Position numbers and translations under genes: made by a program
Notes under the pieces: model-generated
Told to the model about the DNA's origin: nothing
The model's database searches: none
What the model saw: the letters and a program-made list of their open reading frames with translations, nothing else
Origin: Leucobacter insecticola
Lineage (GTDB): Bacteria > Actinomycetota > Actinomycetes > Actinomycetales > Microbacteriaceae
DNA length: 64,000 nt
Assembly (NCBI RefSeq): GCF_011382965.1
Contig: NZ_CP049934.1
Span: forward strand, 992,001 to 1,056,000
Reading direction: 5' to 3'
Shown: piece by piece, positions 55,689-64,000 of the stretch
How positions within the stretch are numbered: position 1 is the first letter of the stretch
Layout: every line of letters starts with the position of its first letter

Positions 55689-57392
55689 GTGTCTGGTTCT
55701 CGGAGGCGTTCGCGTTTCGCAGCACGCTGGCGCCGACTGCATCTTCGGTGGTTGCGTCTGACCCAGCCGGTGCTTGGGCCCTACCGAGCGCTATGGCGGC
55801 GCTCGTTGATGGTTCGCACGATGACGATCACGGGACTCGTGACTGGATTCGTCGTACTGGTGTCAGGCGTCTACATCTTGTCGAGTATCAGCGATGACCT
55901 GTACTCGTCGCGGCGGGACCTTGCTTTGCAAGACTCCGCGCGCGCCACCCTTGCCGCGCAGCACGATCTTGACGCCTCCGATGCTTCTGACCGCGGCAGC
56001 CTCTCCACGCTCGCGGCCTCCGTGCGGCGAACAGTGCAGGATACCTCTTCGAGTCAGATGGTGTATTTGCGCAGGCAATCCGGGCAGATCTTCTTCCCGG
56101 AAGCCCCGCCGCCGTCGTTCACCAACAGGATGCTGGTTGATGCGGTCTCACCTGAACTCGCACGCGAGGTGGCAACGGATGATAATCCGCAGTACTGGCA
56201 GGCCGTCACCTTTGTTGGCGAAGACGGGAATGCGGTACCGGGGATCGTGGTGGCCTCGACCCTGAATTTCCCGGCGGGAGCCGGCACGTACGACTTGTTT
56301 ATTGGGTACCGGCTGAGCGACACGCAAGACACGCTGAGTTTTGTGCAGCGCACCCTGCTGATCACCGCCGCAGCGATGATGGCATTTATCGGGATACTGG
56401 TCTGGATCATGACACGGGTCGTCTTTCGGCCGATTCGCGCCGCCGCAGATGCGAGCCGAAAGCTTGCCGCCGGCGAGACCGATGCGCGAATGCCTGCGTT
56501 GAACGATGAGTATTTTGACGTGCTCTCTGAGGGTTTCAACGATATGGCCGATACGCTCCAGTCGCGCATCCGCGAACTCGACGACCTCTCGGAGATGCAG
56601 CAGCGCTTTGTGTCAGACGTTTCCCACGAGCTCAGAACTCCGCTCACCACGATTCGACTAGCGAGTGAGGTGCTGCAGGGACAGCAGGAGGGGATGGCGC
56701 CGGGTCAACAGCGGGCGGTGGAGGTTCTTGGCGCGCAGCTTGATCGCTTTGAGGTGCTGCTTGGGGATCTGCTTGAGATCTCGCGCTACGACGCGGGGTA
56801 CGTAACGCTTGAGACGGAAGCGACCAACCTGGTCGCGCTCGCGCACGAGGTGGTTGATGGCCTACAGCCGCTGTCGCCCGGCCTGATCGAGGTGCGGGCG
56901 CTTGGCGGTTATGCACCCGTCGACGTGGACGCGCGCCGTATTCGCCGGGTCATTTCTAACCTGGTCGGCAACGCCATCGAGCACGGTGAGGGACGCGCAA
57001 TTTTGGTGTCGATCGACTCGAATGCCTCAGCGGTCGCGATCTCGGTGCGGGACTGGGGAATTGGGATGGACGCCGACGCAGTGGAGCACGTGTTCGACCG
57101 TTTCTGGCGGGCAGATCCGTCGCGCAAACGCACCCTTGGTGGCACCGGCCTCGGTCTCGCCATTGCGCGGGAGGACGCCGCGGTGCACGGTGCCACCCTC
57201 GATGTGTGGTCACGCCCTGGCGTCGGATCCAATTTTCGGCTCACCGTTCCCCGCGCCGATAGCATCAGCACATTTATGTCGCCGCTCCCGCTCATCCCTG
57301 ATGACGTGGCTGCCGAAGACGGGGATCCGCAGGCAACGGGCGGCTGGCTGCGACGCCCGGGGCGACGCACGCGGAGGGAGAAACGACGATGA
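55689..57392 (+). CDS. mtrB: Two-component sensor histidine kinase MtrB
   Basis: A 567-residue membrane kinase from GTG 55689. Two transmembrane segments (residues ~50-72 and ~215-240) enclose an extracytoplasmic sensor. A HAMP domain with F-R-P-I-R-A-A-A-D-A follows, then the H box V-S-H-E-L-R-T-P-L-T with the phospho-histidine near residue 313, an N box V-S-N-L-V-G-N-A-I-E-H near 422, D-W-G-I-G-M (G1) and G-T-G-L-G-L-A-I (G2). Q-Q-R-F-V-S-D-V-S precedes the histidine as in MtrB. It phosphorylates MtrA. Its stop overlaps the lpqB start in ATGA. Confidence 0.96.
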   Translation: MSGSRRRSRFAARWRRLHLRWLRLTQPVLGPYRALWRRSLMVRTMTITGLVTGFVVLVSGVYILSSISDDLYSSRRDLALQDSARATLAAQHDLDASDASDRGSLSTLAASVRRTVQDTSSSQMVYLRRQSGQIFFPEAPPPSFTNRMLVDAVSPELAREVATDDNPQYWQAVTFVGEDGNAVPGIVVASTLNFPAGAGTYDLFIGYRLSDTQDTLSFVQRTLLITAAAMMAFIGILVWIMTRVVFRPIRAAADASRKLAAGETDARMPALNDEYFDVLSEGFNDMADTLQSRIRELDDLSEMQQRFVSDVSHELRTPLTTIRLASEVLQGQQEGMAPGQQRAVEVLGAQLDRFEVLLGDLLEISRYDAGYVTLETEATNLVALAHEVVDGLQPLSPGLIEVRALGGYAPVDVDARRIRRVISNLVGNAIEHGEGRAILVSIDSNASAVAISVRDWGIGMDADAVEHVFDRFWRADPSRKRTLGGTGLGLAIAREDAAVHGATLDVWSRPGVGSNFRLTVPRADSISTFMSPLPLIPDDVAAEDGDPQATGGWLRRPGRRTRREKRR

Positions 57393-59070
57393 AGATACGA
57401 TTCCGCTCCCGGCGGATACTCCAGGCCGGCGCAATCGCCTGTGCCACGCTTCTGCTTGCAGGGTGCAACGCGATCCCGAGTTCGGGCCCTGTTGAGCTCG
57501 GGCTCACCGACCTGAAACAGGTTGAGCAGCTTGTTCAATTCAACCCCTCCGGTCCGCTGCAGGGGTCGAGTCAAGAGGGCATCGTTCGCGGGTTTGTGCA
57601 GGCGGCAACCTCGAGCAGTGACGATTATTCGGTGGCGCGTGAATTTCTCTCCGTGGGATACGCAAACCAGTGGGATCCGTACTACGGGGTATTGATCGAC
57701 GATGGCAACAGGTCCTATCGCGAGGAGGGGAAATCGGCGGGGGTGTTGTCTCTCGCGGCGGCGGCAAACGTCGACGGAGAGGGGATCCTCGTTCCCGCCG
57801 AGCCCGGCCCGGCAACGGACATGCGCTTCGAATTTGAGCGTGAAGGAGATGAGTGGCGAATCTCGTCTGCGCCGAGCGGGATCATTCTCGATCGCAGCGA
57901 CTTTCTCGCCATCTGGTCCTCGCACGAGCTGAATTTCATTGGCCCTGGCGGCCTGTTGGTGCCGGAGAGTCGCTGGTATCTCTCCCGCACAGCGCTTGCA
58001 ACAGAGATCGTCAGTGGCCTGCTGGAAGGGCCGGGGCAGGGATTGCAGGAATCGGTGCGAACGGGCTTCCCCGCGGGTTCCGCTCTTGTCGGTGGCACCG
58101 TGACGGTGGTGGATGGGCGTGCCAAGATTGACGTCACGGGCGAGGTGCTGGAGGCCGGTCCCGAAGCGCTGGAAGAGGTCGTGCAGCAGCTGCGCGCAAG
58201 CCTCAACTCGGTGCAGGGGTGAAGCGATTTGAGTTGCTGGTGAACGGGGCAAGCATCAGAGAATCGTCGACGAGTTCTCCTGGTGAGCTCCGCCCGCCGG
58301 TTGACACGGCAACTCCCGCAGTGGTGGCCGAGAGGTCTCTCGGAGTGATGGTCGGGGGCGAGTTCCGCGAGCTGGAGGGGCTGAGCGCGCAGGTGCTTGC
58401 GCTGGATCCCGACGCCGTGGTTCTGTCCCCCGATTCCTCGGCCGCCGCGGTACGAAATAGCGCCGGCGTCAGCCGAGTGACTCCCAGTGAGAGCGTTCTG
58501 GTCGACGCGCGAGCGGGGCTTCTCGAACCGAGTTTTGACTACTTTGGAAACATTTGGAGCGCTGAAGCCGGGGCCGCCGACCAGATACACGTGAGCACTC
58601 CGGACGGGAGTGAACTCAGGGTTGCGGCGCAGTGGCTCAAGGGGAGAAGTCCGGTGGCGGTGCGTCTCTCGCCCGATGGCACACAGATCGCCGCTCTCGT
58701 GCCAAGCGGAGAGGGCAGCGCCGTGCTGGTCGCTGGAGTCGTGCGAGACGAATCTGGAATTCCGCTTCGCACCTCCGACGAGGCGACTCCGCAGATGTGG
58801 ACGACGGGTGCCCCGGTTGACTTCGATTGGGTCGATCAGTTGAGGTTTGTGGCGCTGACGAAGCTGGGGGCCGCGAGCAAGGTGACGATCGGGGCGCCAG
58901 GAGTCTTCGCTGCCGATCAAGGAACGGTTCCCGGGGGCATCAAAGTGAGCGGAGGGGGATCTCGGAGCTTGCTTCGGGTGCTGGGAGAGGGCGACGACAT
59001 CTTTGCGGCGCAGGGCTCCGGATGGCAACGGACCGACACCGAGGTGGAACTGCTGACGAAGCGGGGGTGA
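57389..59070 (+). CDS. lpqB: Lipoprotein LpqB, partner of MtrAB, one apparent frameshift
   Basis: ATG 57389 overlaps mtrB. The signal ends in the lipobox L-L-A-G-C with Cys at residue 26. Residues ~40-280 form the N-terminal part with a GerMN domain near its end (V-D-G-R-A-K-I-D-V-T). The frame stops at 58222; adding one base in GGGG 58216-58219 gives S-V-Q-G-V-K-R-F-E-L-L-V-N-G and continues through the beta-propeller-like C-terminal half (V-R-L-S-P-D-G-T near residue 435) to 59070. Joined length about 561 residues, normal for LpqB. It binds the MtrB sensor domain on the outer membrane face and modulates the kinase. Confidence 0.93.
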
Positions 59071-59170
59071 GCCCCGCTCACAGACGCGTTCCCGAACGGT
59101 CCAGAACGAAGTTTTCCACAGATTTGCTGGAGGCGCGCCAGCGGGCCAGGAGAGCGGGCATCCTGGTGCC

Positions 59171-59872
59171 ATGAACAATCGCGCACCCCCTCACTCAAGC
59201 ATCTCCGCAACGCTCCGTGAACTCTTGCTTGATCTTCTCGCGATCCTGTGGCCGACCGAGTGCGTGAACTGTGGCGCGCCGGATCGGGACTGCTGCACCC
59301 GGTGCCGAAAGGAACTCCGACGACCGGGGGTGATGGAAGCCGCGGTGCTTGGCGTACCGAGTTATACAGCGGGCGTGTACGAGGGGCCAGCACGCGCACT
59401 GCTCGTCGCGTTCAAACACGGCGGCCGTGTGCGGTTCGCCCGGCCGCTGGCTGAGCGGCTGCGGGATCCGCTCTTGCTTGCGCTCGGACACTGCGGCAAG
59501 CGGGTGCCGCTCCTCGTGACGATCCCGTCGCGCCCAGCACAAACTCGAGCCCGCGGGTTTCGGCACGTGAATATGCTCGTGCGGCTCTCACTACGGACTG
59601 AAAAGGTGCAACACTTGTCCGCACTACGTACGCTCCGAGGGCGGACAGGGCAGGTGGGTCTCTCTCCCGCAGACCGCGAAAGAAACGCTTCGAGAATCGC
59701 AGTGCGTCGGTCCGCAGCGCGGGTTCTGCGTGGACGAGAGGTGGTGCTGGTTGACGACGTCATGACCACCGGTGCGAGCCTGAGAGCTGCCCGTGAAGTT
59801 CTTCAGGCAGCCGGTGCGGAGGTGGTCGCGATAGCGGTGTTGTGCGTGGCGTTGCGACGTGACACGCGATGA
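59171..59872 (+). CDS. comF: ComF-family phosphoribosyltransferase-like protein
   Basis: 233 residues. A zinc ribbon opens the protein: C-V-N-C and C-C-T-R-C near residues 31-45. Y-E-G-P-A-R-A-L-L-V-A-F-K-H-G-G near residue 70 and R-A-R-G-F-R-H-V-N near 126 are ComF motifs, and V-V-L-V-D-D-V-M-T-T-G-A-S-L near 194 is the PRPP-binding loop. ComF proteins take part in DNA uptake and possibly replication repair; in actinobacteria the gene is typically next to lpqB and hpf. It starts 100 bases after lpqB. Confidence 0.94.
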   Translation: MNNRAPPHSSISATLRELLLDLLAILWPTECVNCGAPDRDCCTRCRKELRRPGVMEAAVLGVPSYTAGVYEGPARALLVAFKHGGRVRFARPLAERLRDPLLLALGHCGKRVPLLVTIPSRPAQTRARGFRHVNMLVRLSLRTEKVQHLSALRTLRGRTGQVGLSPADRERNASRIAVRRSAARVLRGREVVLVDDVMTTGASLRAAREVLQAAGAEVVAIAVLCVALRRDTR

Positions 59873-59976
59873 AAACAAGCAGGTGGAAACCGGCTCCTGG
59901 ATAGGAGTAGGCTTCGTGAAAGGCGTTAGGGTGCGCCACACTGGCCCACACCGCCTGAGTCACCTGGGAGGTCACC

Positions 59977-60609
59977 ATGGACGTGAACATCCGCGGCAAG
60001 AATGTCGGCATCACCGATCGTTTCAAGGACTATGTCGAGACCAAAGCTGAAAAGGTTGAGGGGCTGCTGCCGAAGGCGCAGTTTTTCGAGATCAGCGTCT
60101 CCAGACAGAGCGATCGAAGCCCGCAGTTCGGCGATCGGGTAGAGATTACTCTGGTCGGACCGGGACCAGTCATTCGTGCGGAGTCAACTGGCGGAGACAA
60201 ATACACCGCCTTTGACATGGCCTACGGCCGGGTCCTTGAACGGATTCGCCGAATGAAGGACAAGAAGCAGGAGCACCGCGGCCGCGGTCGCACTTCTCTC
60301 GCAGATGCCGCAGCGCACGACTTCGATATGGTCGCAGTAAAGCCTGCTCCGCTCGAAGTGGTCGAGTCTGTCGCAACCGGCGGTATCCAGATCGAGGGGC
60401 AAGAGGCCGGAGAAGAACAGTACAGCCCCGTCGTCATCCGCACGAAGGAATTTCCCGCCGAGAAGCTTTCCACTGAGGAAGCCGTCGACCAGATGGAGCT
60501 CGTCGGCCACGACTTCTTCCTCTTTGTCGAGTCGGAGACCGGGCGACCGTCAGTGGTCTATCGTCGCAAGGGCTGGAACTACGGTGTGATCTCGCTCACG
60601 GGCGAGTAA
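59977..60609 (+). CDS. hpf: Ribosome hibernation promoting factor, long form
   Basis: 210 residues from ATG 59977, which follows GGGAGGTCACC. Residues 1-95 form the RaiA/YfiA domain starting D-V-N-I-R-G-K-N-V-G-I-T-D-R, with a basic helix R-R-M-K-D-K-K-Q. Residues ~150-208 are the dimerisation domain: V-V-I-R-T-K-E-F, E-E-A-V-D-Q-M-E-L-V-G-H-D-F-F-L-F and V-V-Y-R-R-K-G-W-N-Y-G-V-I. The long form pairs ribosomes into 100S dimers in stationary phase. A strong terminator follows. Confidence 0.97.
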   Translation: MDVNIRGKNVGITDRFKDYVETKAEKVEGLLPKAQFFEISVSRQSDRSPQFGDRVEITLVGPGPVIRAESTGGDKYTAFDMAYGRVLERIRRMKDKKQEHRGRGRTSLADAAAHDFDMVAVKPAPLEVVESVATGGIQIEGQEAGEEQYSPVVIRTKEFPAEKLSTEEAVDQMELVGHDFFLFVESETGRPSVVYRRKGWNYGVISLTGE

Positions 60610-60624
60610 CACGGAGTAACCCCT

Positions 60625-60658
60625 CCGCCGGTTGAGCGCTCGCTCAACCGGCGGTTTT
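60625..60658. terminator. Rho-independent terminator between hpf and the convergent mannosyltransferase
   Basis: Arms 60625-60638 and 60641-60654 (CCGCCGGTTGAGCG and its complement) form a 14-bp GC-rich stem followed by TTTTACTTT on the plus strand. It lies 16 bases after the hpf stop and can also end the opposite gene. Confidence 0.9.
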
Positions 60659-61396
60659 ACTTTGCCCGCCGCTTCCCGAAGCGCAGCTCCCAGCCCCAGC
60701 GCAGCACATTGTTCAGCGCTTCGACAGCGATCCCCACAGACATCTTCGAGCGACCACCAGTGCGTTCGACAAAGGTGATGGGAACCTCAACGATCGGGCA
60801 GCCGAGGCGTTCGAGTTCCCAAGCCACCTCAACCTGAAACCCATAGCCCTGCGACGTGAGGGCGGCAAGATCAAGGCGCGTCAACCACTCGCGCCGGAAG
60901 ACGCGATACCCGCTCGTGAGGTCATGCAGCTTCGAGTGGAGCGCGATCCTCGCGACGGCGGTTCCTGTCCGTGATATCCACTGTCGATACCACGGCCAAT
61001 TTTCGATACGCCCTCCGGGTACCCACCGCGCACCGAGAACCAGACCCGCCCCGTTCCGCGCTGCAGCGAGCAGCCGGGGAGTTCACTTGCGAGGTGAGAG
61101 CCGTCAGAATCCATCTCGACCACAAACTGGTAGTCGCGATCGAGGGCGTATGTGAAGCCGTGCACGTATGCGGTTCCGAGGCCGAGTTTGCCAGCTCGGT
61201 GAGCCACTTTGATGTGGCCGTCTCGTGCCGCCAACTCCTCGGCGAGCGCGCCTGTGCCATCGGGGCTGTTGTCGTCGATGATGAGGAGATCCGCCTCGGG
61301 GAGGTGATCCCGCACCCCCCAAACAACCCGGGCAAGCGTGTCGCGCTCCAGGTACGTGGGAAGGATGACGAGCGCACCGCTCCCGCGCTCGATCAT
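60657..61396 (-). CDS. Polyprenol-phosphate mannose synthase (Ppm1/DPM1-like), one apparent frameshift
   Basis: ATG 61396 has AAGGAGAG upstream. L-V-I-L-P-T-Y-L-E-R-D-T-L starts the GT-A domain, with I-I-D-D-N-S-P-D-G-T near residue 39 and V-E-M-D-S-D-G-S-H near 92 (D-x-D). The frame slips in GGGG 61076-61079; one added base restores L-P-R-L-L-A-A-A-R-N-G-A and leads through H-D-L-T-S-G-Y-R-V-F to the C-terminus V-L-R-W-G-W-E-L. About 246 residues joined. It makes polyprenyl-phosphate mannose from GDP-mannose, whose supply begins with manA. It is divergent from secA. Confidence 0.92.
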
Positions 61397-61558
61397 TTGC
61401 TCTCCTTGCCTGTCGTCGTGCCTGTTCGTCTATCCTGGCATCTCCCCAGGCGAAGAATGGCCGCACCTTGGTAAGCTGAAGTGTTGTCACAATTTGGCAA
61501 CGACGTTTGTGCCGCCCACGCGGCTCTGAGCGTGGCAAACCGTACAGGAGAAACTAAA

Positions 61559-64000
61559 GTGGCGACAGTTCTCGAAAAGCTCCTTCGCGTAGGCGAAGGT
61601 CGCATTCTTAAGAAGCTTGAGCGTCAAGCCAAGCTTGTCGCGGATCTTGAGGGATCCTTTGCGGACTTGAGCGACGAAGAGCTCAAAGCCGAAACCACCG
61701 AGTTTCGGGAGCGACTTGCAAAGGGCGAAACCCTTGACGATTTGCTGCCGGAGGCCTTCGCGGCTGTGCGCGAGGCAGCGAAGCGCACGATCGGCCTGCG
61801 TCCCTTCGACGTGCAGGTCATGGGTGGCGCGAACCTCCACATGGGCAACATCTCCGAGATGAAGACCGGTGAGGGCAAGACCCTCGTCGCGACGCTCCCC
61901 GCGTACCTGAACGCTCTCGCTGGCAAAGGTGTGCACATTGTCACGGTGAACGACTACCTCGCGAGCTACCAGAGCGAGATCATGGGCCGCGTGTTTCGTG
62001 CGCTCGGCATGACGACCGGTTGCATTGTTGCGGGTCAGGATCCGGCGCTCCGTCGCGAGCAGTACAACGCCGACATTACCTACGGCACCAACAACGAGTT
62101 TGGCTTTGACTACCTGCGCGACAATATGGCGGGATCAACGGCTGAGCGGGTGCAGCGCGACCACTTCTTCGCAATCATTGACGAGGTCGACTCGATCCTG
62201 ATCGATGAGGCCCGTACCCCCCTCATTATTTCCGGCCCGTCCTCGGGCGAGGCAAACCGCTGGTTCACCGAGTTTGCGCGTCTCGCAAAGAAGCTTGAGC
62301 CCGGCGTCGACTACGAGGTTGACGAGAAGAAGCGCACCATCGGTGTGCTTGAGCCCGGCATCGAAAAGGTTGAGGATTACCTCGGTATCACGAACCTGTA
62401 CGAGTCGGTGAACACGCCCCTCATCTCGTTCCTGAACAACTCGATCAAGGCGCGTGCCCTGTTCACTCGTGACAAAGACTACGTCGTGTTGAACGGTGAG
62501 GTGCTGATCGTTGACGAGCACACCGGGCGTATTCTTGCCGGCCGCCGCTACAACGAGGGCATGCACCAGGCAATTGAGGCCAAGGAGGGTGTCGCGGTCA
62601 AGGCCGAGAATCAGATGCTCGCCACCGTCACCCTGCAGAACTACTTCCGCCTCTACGAGAAGCTCTCGGGCATGACCGGTACCGCTGAGACCGAGGCCGG
62701 CGAATTCATGTCGACCTACAAGCTTGGCGTGGTGCCGATCCCGACCAACAAGCCGATGATCCGCAAGGACCAACCCGATCTTGTCTACAAGAACGAAGAA
62801 GCAAAGTTCCGGCAGGTCACGGCGGATATTGTCGAGCGTCACGAGACCGGGCAGCCCGTGCTCGTCGGTACCACCAGCGTGGAGAAGAGCGAATACCTTT
62901 CGCGTCTGCTCGCGAAGGCTGGCGTGCGCCACGAAGTACTCAACGCAAAGAACCACGCCCGTGAAGCCGCGATCATCGCGCAGGCGGGTCGCTTCGGTGC
63001 CGTGACCGTCGCGACCAACATGGCCGGCCGTGGTACCGACATCATGCTCGGTGGCAACGCCGAGTTCCTTGCGGTGCAAGAGATGGCCGCGCGCGGTCTC
63101 TCGACCGAAGAAGATCCTGAAGCCTATGAGGCAGCCTGGGATGACGTGTTTGCTGCGGTCAAAGCGAAGGTTGCCGAGGAAGCCGAGAAGGTGATCGCGG
63201 TTGGCGGGCTGTACGTGCTTGGCACTGAGCGTCATGAGTCGCGTCGTATTGACAACCAGCTGCGTGGACGTTCCGGCCGTCAGGGCGACCCGGGTGAGAG
63301 CCGCTTCTACCTGTCGCTCGCTGACGACCTGATGCGAATGTTCAACTCCGGCGCGGCCGCTGCACTGATGAACCGTGACGGTTTCCCCGACGACCTCGCA
63401 ATCGAGTCGAAGGTGGTGAGTCGCGCGATCCAGAGTGCCCAGAGCCAGGTCGAGGCCCGCAACGCTGAGATCCGCAAGAACGTGCTGAAATACGATGATG
63501 TGTTGGATCGCCAACGTAAAGCAATCTACGGTGACCGGCAACAGATCCTTGACGGAGAAGAGATCGAGTCGCGGATCGATGCGTTCCGTGAACAGACGAT
63601 TGACGCGATCCTGGACTCCCACGGCAGCGATAGCAACTGGGACTTTGACGCGCTGTGGAACGATCTGCGCCAGATTTATCCCGTCGGGATCACCGTTGAC
63701 GAGTTGCTCGCAGAAGCTGGAACGTCGAAGGTTGATAAAGCGTTCCTGCGCCGCGAGATTCTCTCAGACGCAGAGGTCGCCTACAAGAACCGAGAGGACA
63801 TGCTCGGCTCCGAAGCGATGCGTGAGCTTGAACGGCGTGTGGTACTGACCACGATCGACCGTCGCTGGCGTGATCACCTGTACGAGATGGAGTACCTCAA
63901 GGAGGGTATCGGGCTGCGTGCGATGGCGCAGCGCGATCCGCTTGTCGAGTATCAGCGCGAAGGCTTTAGCATGTTCGAGGGCATGATGGGGCAGATCAAG
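61559..64000 (+). CDS. secA: Preprotein translocase ATPase SecA, 3' end outside window
   Basis: GTG 61559 follows AGGAGAAACTAAA; 814 codons are open to the window edge with no stop and no frame break. [13 protein letters not shown] opens the protein. Walker A is M-K-T-G-E-G-K-T near residue 101, the DEAD-box equivalent is [22 protein letters not shown] lies near 320 and the second motor shows [10 protein letters not shown] and [11 protein letters not shown]. The C-terminal ~30-100 residues (linker and zinc tail) are missing. It drives export through SecYEG, including the secreted repeat proteins here. The canonical SecA1 by full length and context. Confidence 0.98.
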   Translation, partial: MATVLEKLLRVGEGRILKKLERQAKLVADLEGSFADLSDEELKAETTEFRERLAKGETLDDLLPEAFAAVREAAKRTIGLRPFDVQVMGGANLHMGNISEMKTGEGKTLVATLPAYLNALAGKGVHIVTVNDYLASYQSEIMGRVFRALGMTTGCIVAGQDPALRREQYNADITYGTNNEFGFDYLRDNMAGSTAERVQRDHFFAIIDEVDSILIDEARTPLIISGPSSGEANRWFTEFARLAKKLEPGVDYEVDEKKRTIGVLEPGIEKVEDYLGITNLYESVNTPLISFLNNSIKARALFTRDKDYVVLNGEVLIVDEHTGRILAGRRYNEGMHQAIEAKEGVAVKAENQMLATVTLQNYFRLYEKLSGMTGTAETEAGEFMSTYKLGVVPIPTNKPMIRKDQPDLVYKNEEAKFRQVTADIVERHETGQPVLVGTTSVEKSEYLSRLLAKAGVRHEVLNAKNHAREAAIIAQAGRFGAVTVATNMAGRGTDIMLGGNAEFLAVQEMAARGLSTEEDPEAYEAAWDDVFAAVKAKVAEEAEKVIAVGGLYVLGTERHESRRIDNQLRGRSGRQGDPGESRFYLSLADDLMRMFNSGAAAALMNRDGFPDDLAIESKVVSRAIQSAQSQVEARNAEIRKNVLKYDDVLDRQRKAIYGDRQQILDGEEIESRIDAFREQTIDAILDSHGSDSNWDFDALWNDLRQIYPVGITVDELLAEAGTSKVDKAFLRREILSDAEVAYKNREDMLGSEAMRELERRVVLTTIDRRWRDHLYEMEYLKEGIGLRAMAQRDPLVEYQREGFSMFEGMMGQIK

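Noticed and set aside
62135..63622. 495-codon open frame antisense to secA
   Set aside because: secA is unmistakable in the other strand; the antisense frame is a by-product of GC-rich codon bias and shows no motifs.

Overview
The window looks like a chromosomal segment of a high-GC actinobacterium, most likely a member of the Microbacteriaceae. The family is an inference: it rests on a whiB2-like gene, an mtrA-mtrB-lpqB-comF-hpf-secA run, a Rv3259-like small protein, a DUF5719-like protein, many GTG/TTG starts and possible leaderless promoters. The left three quarters (1-47.5 kb) is a large accessory locus for surface glycan synthesis and export. The right quarter (47.5-64 kb) is conserved core: manA, whiB, mtrAB-lpqB, comF, hpf, a polyprenol-phosphate mannosyltransferase and secA (cut by the window end).

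Layout. 1-7.2 kb (minus): a tightly packed run reading Gfo/Idh/MocA dehydrogenase, LpxA-like acyltransferase, DUF6541-type membrane protein, GT4, GlfT1-like GT2 and an acyltransferase-3 gene that leaves the window. 7.5-9.2 kb (plus): Wzm/Wzt polysaccharide ABC exporter. 9.2-13.3 kb (minus): two GT2+DUF2304 pairs around a second DUF6541-type protein. 13.4-16.2 kb: a GT4, a decayed IS982-like transposase and a non-hydrolysing UDP-GlcNAc 2-epimerase. 16.3-19 kb: a secreted LGFP-repeat protein with identical 468-bp repeats. 19.7-27.8 kb: two GT4s, a PglK-like ABC flippase, an OafA-like acyltransferase and a UDP-sugar 6-dehydrogenase. 28.1-32.1 kb: a secreted HExxH metalloprotease followed by identical 528-bp Ig-like repeats, preceded by an attenuator-like leader. 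32.2-35.2 kb: a DegT aminotransferase and a second PglK-like flippase. 35.2-42.2 kb (minus): six consecutive glycosyltransferases built from two paralogous families plus one GT4. 42.4-47.5 kb: UDP-galactopyranose mutase, a tandem-domain GT2, a small unknown gene and an O-antigen-ligase-like protein.

How the genes fit together. The sugar-nucleotide genes (6-dehydrogenase, Gfo/Idh 3-dehydrogenase, DegT 3-aminotransferase, LpxA-like N-acyltransferase, 2-epimerase) would suffice on paper for a 2,3-diamino sugar or diamino-uronate. Glf with a GlfT1-like enzyme points to galactofuranose. Three export systems (Wzm/Wzt and two PglK-like ABC proteins) and a ligase-like protein suggest more than one lipid-linked glycan. 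The most unusual elements are an LpxA homologue in a Gram-positive locus, coupled to a 3-dehydrogenase gene, and the duplicated GT2/DUF2304/DUF6541 module.

Data quality. About nineteen genes or gene parts are broken by what looks like a single missing base inside a G or C run. In two of these, sibling repeat copies show the intact run. I therefore treat them as probable sequencing/assembly errors and report the joined genes.
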